From: Bradysia coprophila
Taxonomy: Eukaryota > Arthropoda > Insecta > Diptera > Sciaridae
Direction: 5' to 3'
DNA length: 64,000 bases
NCBI RefSeq assembly: GCF_014529535.1
Contig: NW_023503555.1
Coordinates: 1,240,001-1,304,000, forward strand
The translations under genes and the position numbers were made by a program. Shown here piece by piece: positions 60,453-64,000 of the stretch; the stretch's first letter is position 1; every line of letters begins with the position of its first letter. Under the pieces are notes generated by a model. That model did no database searches, was not told where the DNA came from, and saw only the letters and a program-made list of their open reading frames with translations.

Positions 60453-61001
60453 TTTGAATTAAAATTAAATATTTACAGTAACGACAATCAACCAACCGAA
60501 CAACAACTTCTTATGATGTAAGTAACAGCTGAGTTTGTTTTATTTGTCATGACCTGAACGACCTATATGAACACCAACTCTCTAACAAAAGAGCGCGAAA
60601 TATTTTCAAACAGAACGAGAAGAATAGTAAGAATATGCTCGTCAACCATTATTGGAGTAGTAGATTTACTTTCTTGTTTGTAAAAACTTTTTTATTTTGT
60701 TCAGTGCAACTCGAGTCGAGGCCGAACCACTGTTACGTCATATATCAAAGCCATCTCCATTACTTCATGGAATCAGAGATAGTCCGTTTGGTTCCATAAC
60801 TTTTGAAAATCCACAAGAGTATCAAGCGTCTAAAGTTCGGAATCGGTCGACCAAATAATGTCTTTACTTGAAACTCCAGGTCAGGTCAGCTTTTTATTTT
60901 GAAGAAACCTGATCTGACCTGAACGTGAATCTCAAAAACCTGTCAGGTCAGTAATCAGACTGAACTGAAATTTTCATACATTTTTTACGAGGGGGAAACC
61001 A
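60453..61001. other. Intergenic region upstream of OMA1
   Basis: It would contain the OMA1 promoter. No convincing core-promoter element or gene is seen. Near 60880-60960 there is a short imperfect inverted repeat of CAGGTCAG/CTGACCTGA motifs. Confidence 0.45.
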
Positions 61002-61523
61002 ATGGCCAAAAGAGTGGCAAATCAATTTCTAATTCCTTTCAATTCGTTCAATTACCGGATTAATTCTAATTACCGGAAACTAGAGCCTGACGGGTTGTTC
61101 AGAGATGACGGAAAACGTTTAGACGGATTAACATTAATACCATGGAAACGAGGTTCCTGTCTGGCATGGGACGCAACATGCGTGGACACTTTAACGGCAT
61201 CCTACATCAACATATCAAAGGTCAAAGCTGGTAGAGCAGCGGAAAAAGCAGCGTTGAGAAAGCACAATCTTTACAAAGCTATCAAGGAAAAGAATATCAT
61301 TTTATTGCCTTTCGCTGTGGAAACATTGGGGCCATGGTGTGAGGAAGCGAAATCGTTCACCGATGAGCTCGGTCGCCTGCTCGTTGCTGCAACTGGTGAA
61401 AAACGTGCCACGAAGTTTTTTAAACAAAATATTAGCATTGCTATTCAGAGGGGGTATGCGGCTAGTATCATGGGTACTTTCGAGTCAGGTCGCAACTTGG
61501 AGGAGATTTATTTTATTTTATAA
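61002..61523 (+). pseudogene. Retroelement C-terminal endonuclease-like fragment
   Basis: A 173-codon open frame homologous to the tail of the decayed element at 25690-26935. Shared blocks are RDDGKRLDGLTLIPWKRGSC, LAWDATCVDTL, KHNLYKAIKEK, PFAVETLGPWCEEAKSF, TGEKRATKFFKQNISIAIQR and GYAASIMGTF. Similar tails follow reverse transcriptase in mobile elements of many animals. The DG/PDG-x13-WD..D..K..Y arrangement is compatible with a PD-(D/E)XK nuclease, but the usual Pro of PDG is Leu here. The reverse transcriptase itself is missing upstream, so this is a 5'-truncated insertion despite its intact frame. The first ATG may simply be internal. Confidence 0.7.
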
Positions 61524-64000
61524 TTTATAATTGTATATATATATTTATTTGCTATTGAAAATTACCGGATTAATTTCGTTTTGGCGGATTTGCACTTTAA
61601 TTCCAATTATTTCCTATAATTAATACAGTCAGAGGCGGTGTAATTTCAGCATGACTTACGTTTGCGATATCAGCGAACACCAACAAATTTAAAACTGTTT
61701 TAAGTAACAAATTTCTGTATACTGACTCATTGGATCAATCCTTTTACAATGAACTCTACGAGTTGGACCAATTGACCTCATTATCAGTGGACGTTCAAAG
61801 TCTAACATAAACTTCGACTTTCTTTCCCGGTTGAAACGTTTACATTCGTTTCATACAAACATCGACTCTCCAAAGTTTTTCGATTTAACGCTTGAATTAT
61901 TCAGACTTTCGAGACATTTCTCATATATTAGATTTTATTGCGAAAAGAAAATGGTAATGATCAATACAAATAGGTCATTTAACAGCTATAAGGTACAATT
62001 TGTAAGTAACGATACTAGTCATGAAAATTGTCAACTTGATTTTAGTGGATTAGTTCGTGAATTGGACGTGATCAAAGGTCGACTTGTTGATCATCATTAA
62101 TCCCAATATATGACCCGTCTTAAAGTTTCCGCGTTTGGCTTTTTCCATTTTTGTTCGTAAATTTGAGATGAGCAGGATTTATCAAATCAACGCACTTCAA
62201 GCATCAGTGGTACTCTAAATAAGGTACTGAATAAGGTACAAAAAGAGGACTTATGTCATTAATATCATTTTCACAACAACGAATTATTTATTTAGCGTAA
62301 GGGTTTTAACATAAATTGAACACAAAAAACGAATTACAACATATAAAAAAAATGAAGTTTACAGAATTATAGAAATATGTAAACCAGACTGAACAAAGGA
62401 AATAAATAAAGAAATTTTAACAAAATGTAAAATTTTTAAAGTTGAAACTCTGAATAGCTCAGATATTTCAAATCATGCACCAAATTTCGTCGTAGAAAGG
62501 GGGTAGGGTAAATTGGCACCATGCAAGTTTGATGCGTGCCAGTTTCCACTGTAATGTGAATTTAGCACAGTGCCAGATTCACCATCTGAAGAGTAATTTG
62601 GCACCATGCAACTTTGGAAATTGGCACACGGTAGCCATAATAGAAAAATAAATAAAAGTGAATGGTGTGCTAATCATAGTTAGCCGTCTGTCACTATTAG
62701 TCAACATTATTTACCTATAAAGGGAAGGCTTGGCAAAAATTAGGGAATTGTGATGTTTCGAATCGAGGAACAACGTTTAGCTGCTCGACGAAGATTGCTC
62801 AATAGGGTCGGAAAACGACAATTGAGTTACAAACAATTTTTTTTTATTTTTTATCGATGAAGAACCTAATTATAAGACACTCTGTCTCGTATCATATGCC
62901 AAAAAAAGTTAAAACATTTTTTTATAAATCATTTTGAAAGTCACTAAAAACACGAAAATTCGAATAGAAATACAGTATGTCATCAAAAATTTTTGTATTT
63001 CGATTCGAATTTTCGTGTTTTTAGTGACTTTCAAAATGATTTATAAAAAAGTTTTAACTTTTTTTGGCATATGATACGAGACAAAGTGTCTTATAATTAG
63101 GTTCTCCATCGATAAAAAAAAAAAAATTGTTTGTAACTCAATTCCTCCAAGACATCGCAACTTTTATGCAAGATTTCGTAAAGGGACGAATTTTCTAGTT
63201 TGGAGACAAATTATTGAATTTGTCTCGATGCCTTCAAAGCCATAGCTTTTTTGCGTCATTTTGTAAAAAGACAAATTTATTAGTTTTGACTGCGAAAACT
63301 CGTAAAATGACAAATTTATTGACTCACAGACTCAATCATAACTTCCAGATTAAAATGAGTTAGCACAAAACTGGCACACAAGCTTCGTTGCGTGTGCCAA
63401 ATTCTCAAAAACCTAGAAAAAAAGGTAATCTGGCACATGTGCTAGATTCCACTTCATGTACGGAATTTGGCACCCCCTCACGTGTGCCAAATTCTCGGAT
63501 CCCGTAGAAAGACACACTTCACTTATTCACGCGACATATTGGCACGGTTGACATGAGTCATTGCAAGTGTGGTGTCGATAAACAGGTGAGACTTCCAGCA
63601 TTTTAGAATTAACCTTTTTATTTATGAAAAATTTAATAAATGAACCCATGGCTCCTCAACATTTTGTCAGTCACTTCCATCGACTTCACTGCCGGGAGAT
63701 GCGGGAAATCAGAAACAAAACTACATTTTTTATTTACATCTTTAAAAAAAAATTCTATTTAAAATCGCTTGATAAGATTTTAGTGTGGACAATTGAGTCG
63801 TAAAACTTTACTATTGCATCGAAAAATAGGTCAGCATCCTCTTAAATTTTTTGAGTAACAATAACTTATTAACCGTACGAAGAAACACTTTTGGATTTTT
63901 GGCTAAAACATGAAGAATCGATTTTTTTAACTGTGAAAATTCTATGTCTCCAGTTTCGTGGGTGATCACAATGTGAATGTGAGATACTCTCAGAGTTCTA
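61524..64000. other. Gene-free right end of window
   Basis: No gene is supported; the 89-codon frame at 61831-62100 starts at TTG and has no recognisable domain. It contains half-copies of the MITEs at 58027 and 20235, a long palindrome at 62821-63142, and around it GGCAC-containing motifs (TTGGCAC, GTGTGCCAAATTCTC) repeated between 62510 and 63510. Confidence 0.55.
62821..63142. repeat. Near-perfect palindrome, 322 bp
   Basis: Arms of about 155 bp start ATTGAGTTACAAACAATTTT and end in its reverse complement, with only a few differences (for example in A/T run length). The spacer is roughly 15 bp around 62985. Shared blocks include AAGTCACTAAAAACACGAAA and TTATAATTAGGTTCT. Confidence 0.9.

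Noticed and set aside
61831-62100. 89-codon open frame on the plus strand
   Set aside because: It starts at TTG, has no recognisable motif, and lies in repeat-rich DNA.

Overview
The window looks like AT-rich nuclear DNA of an insect. All recognisable genes are intron-containing, use GT-AG introns and encode conserved animal proteins. Gene content and compact exons suggest a nematoceran fly such as a fungus gnat, but that placement is inference. I rebuilt exons by matching reading frames to splice sites and family knowledge; no alignment was run.

Layout. 1-11190: gene-free DNA with a 15-bp minisatellite, a hAT-type MITE, a LINE reverse-transcriptase fragment inside a TIR element, and a Harbinger-like foldback. 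11199-16246 (-): six-exon nucleotide-sugar transporter (senju-like), whose 3.15-kb intron 4 holds a 1.57-kb foldback carrying a second hAT MITE. 18292-19464 (-): proteasome lid deubiquitinase Rpn11. 20484-20699: tRNA-like sequence enclosed by a perfect 77-bp inverted repeat. 21331-23408 (-): prolyl 4-hydroxylase alpha subunit. 24969-25503 (+): small secreted coiled-coil protein. 25690-26935 (-): decayed reverse-transcriptase element. 28781-30584 (+): leucine-rich-repeat protein. 30966-33813: large palindromic elements. 35359-38079 (-): BEN-domain protein with a LINE RNase H relic in its first coding intron. 45098-49813 (+): Arp2/3 subunit ARPC2, whose 2.65-kb first intron is largely a foldback-repeat array. 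49814-58630: gene-free DNA with hairpins and a 953-bp foldback. 58638-60452 (-): mitochondrial metalloprotease OMA1. 61002-61523 (+): second fragment of the endonuclease-like retroelement protein. 61530-64000: repeats only.

The genes are independent housekeeping or developmental genes (Golgi sugar transport, proteasome, collagen hydroxylation, actin nucleation, mitochondrial quality control, chromatin regulation). No operon or gene cluster is evident. The striking property of the window is its density of inverted-repeat (MITE/foldback) elements, several with clean target-site duplications, often in introns. The most unusual single structure is the tRNA-like core in a perfect palindrome.
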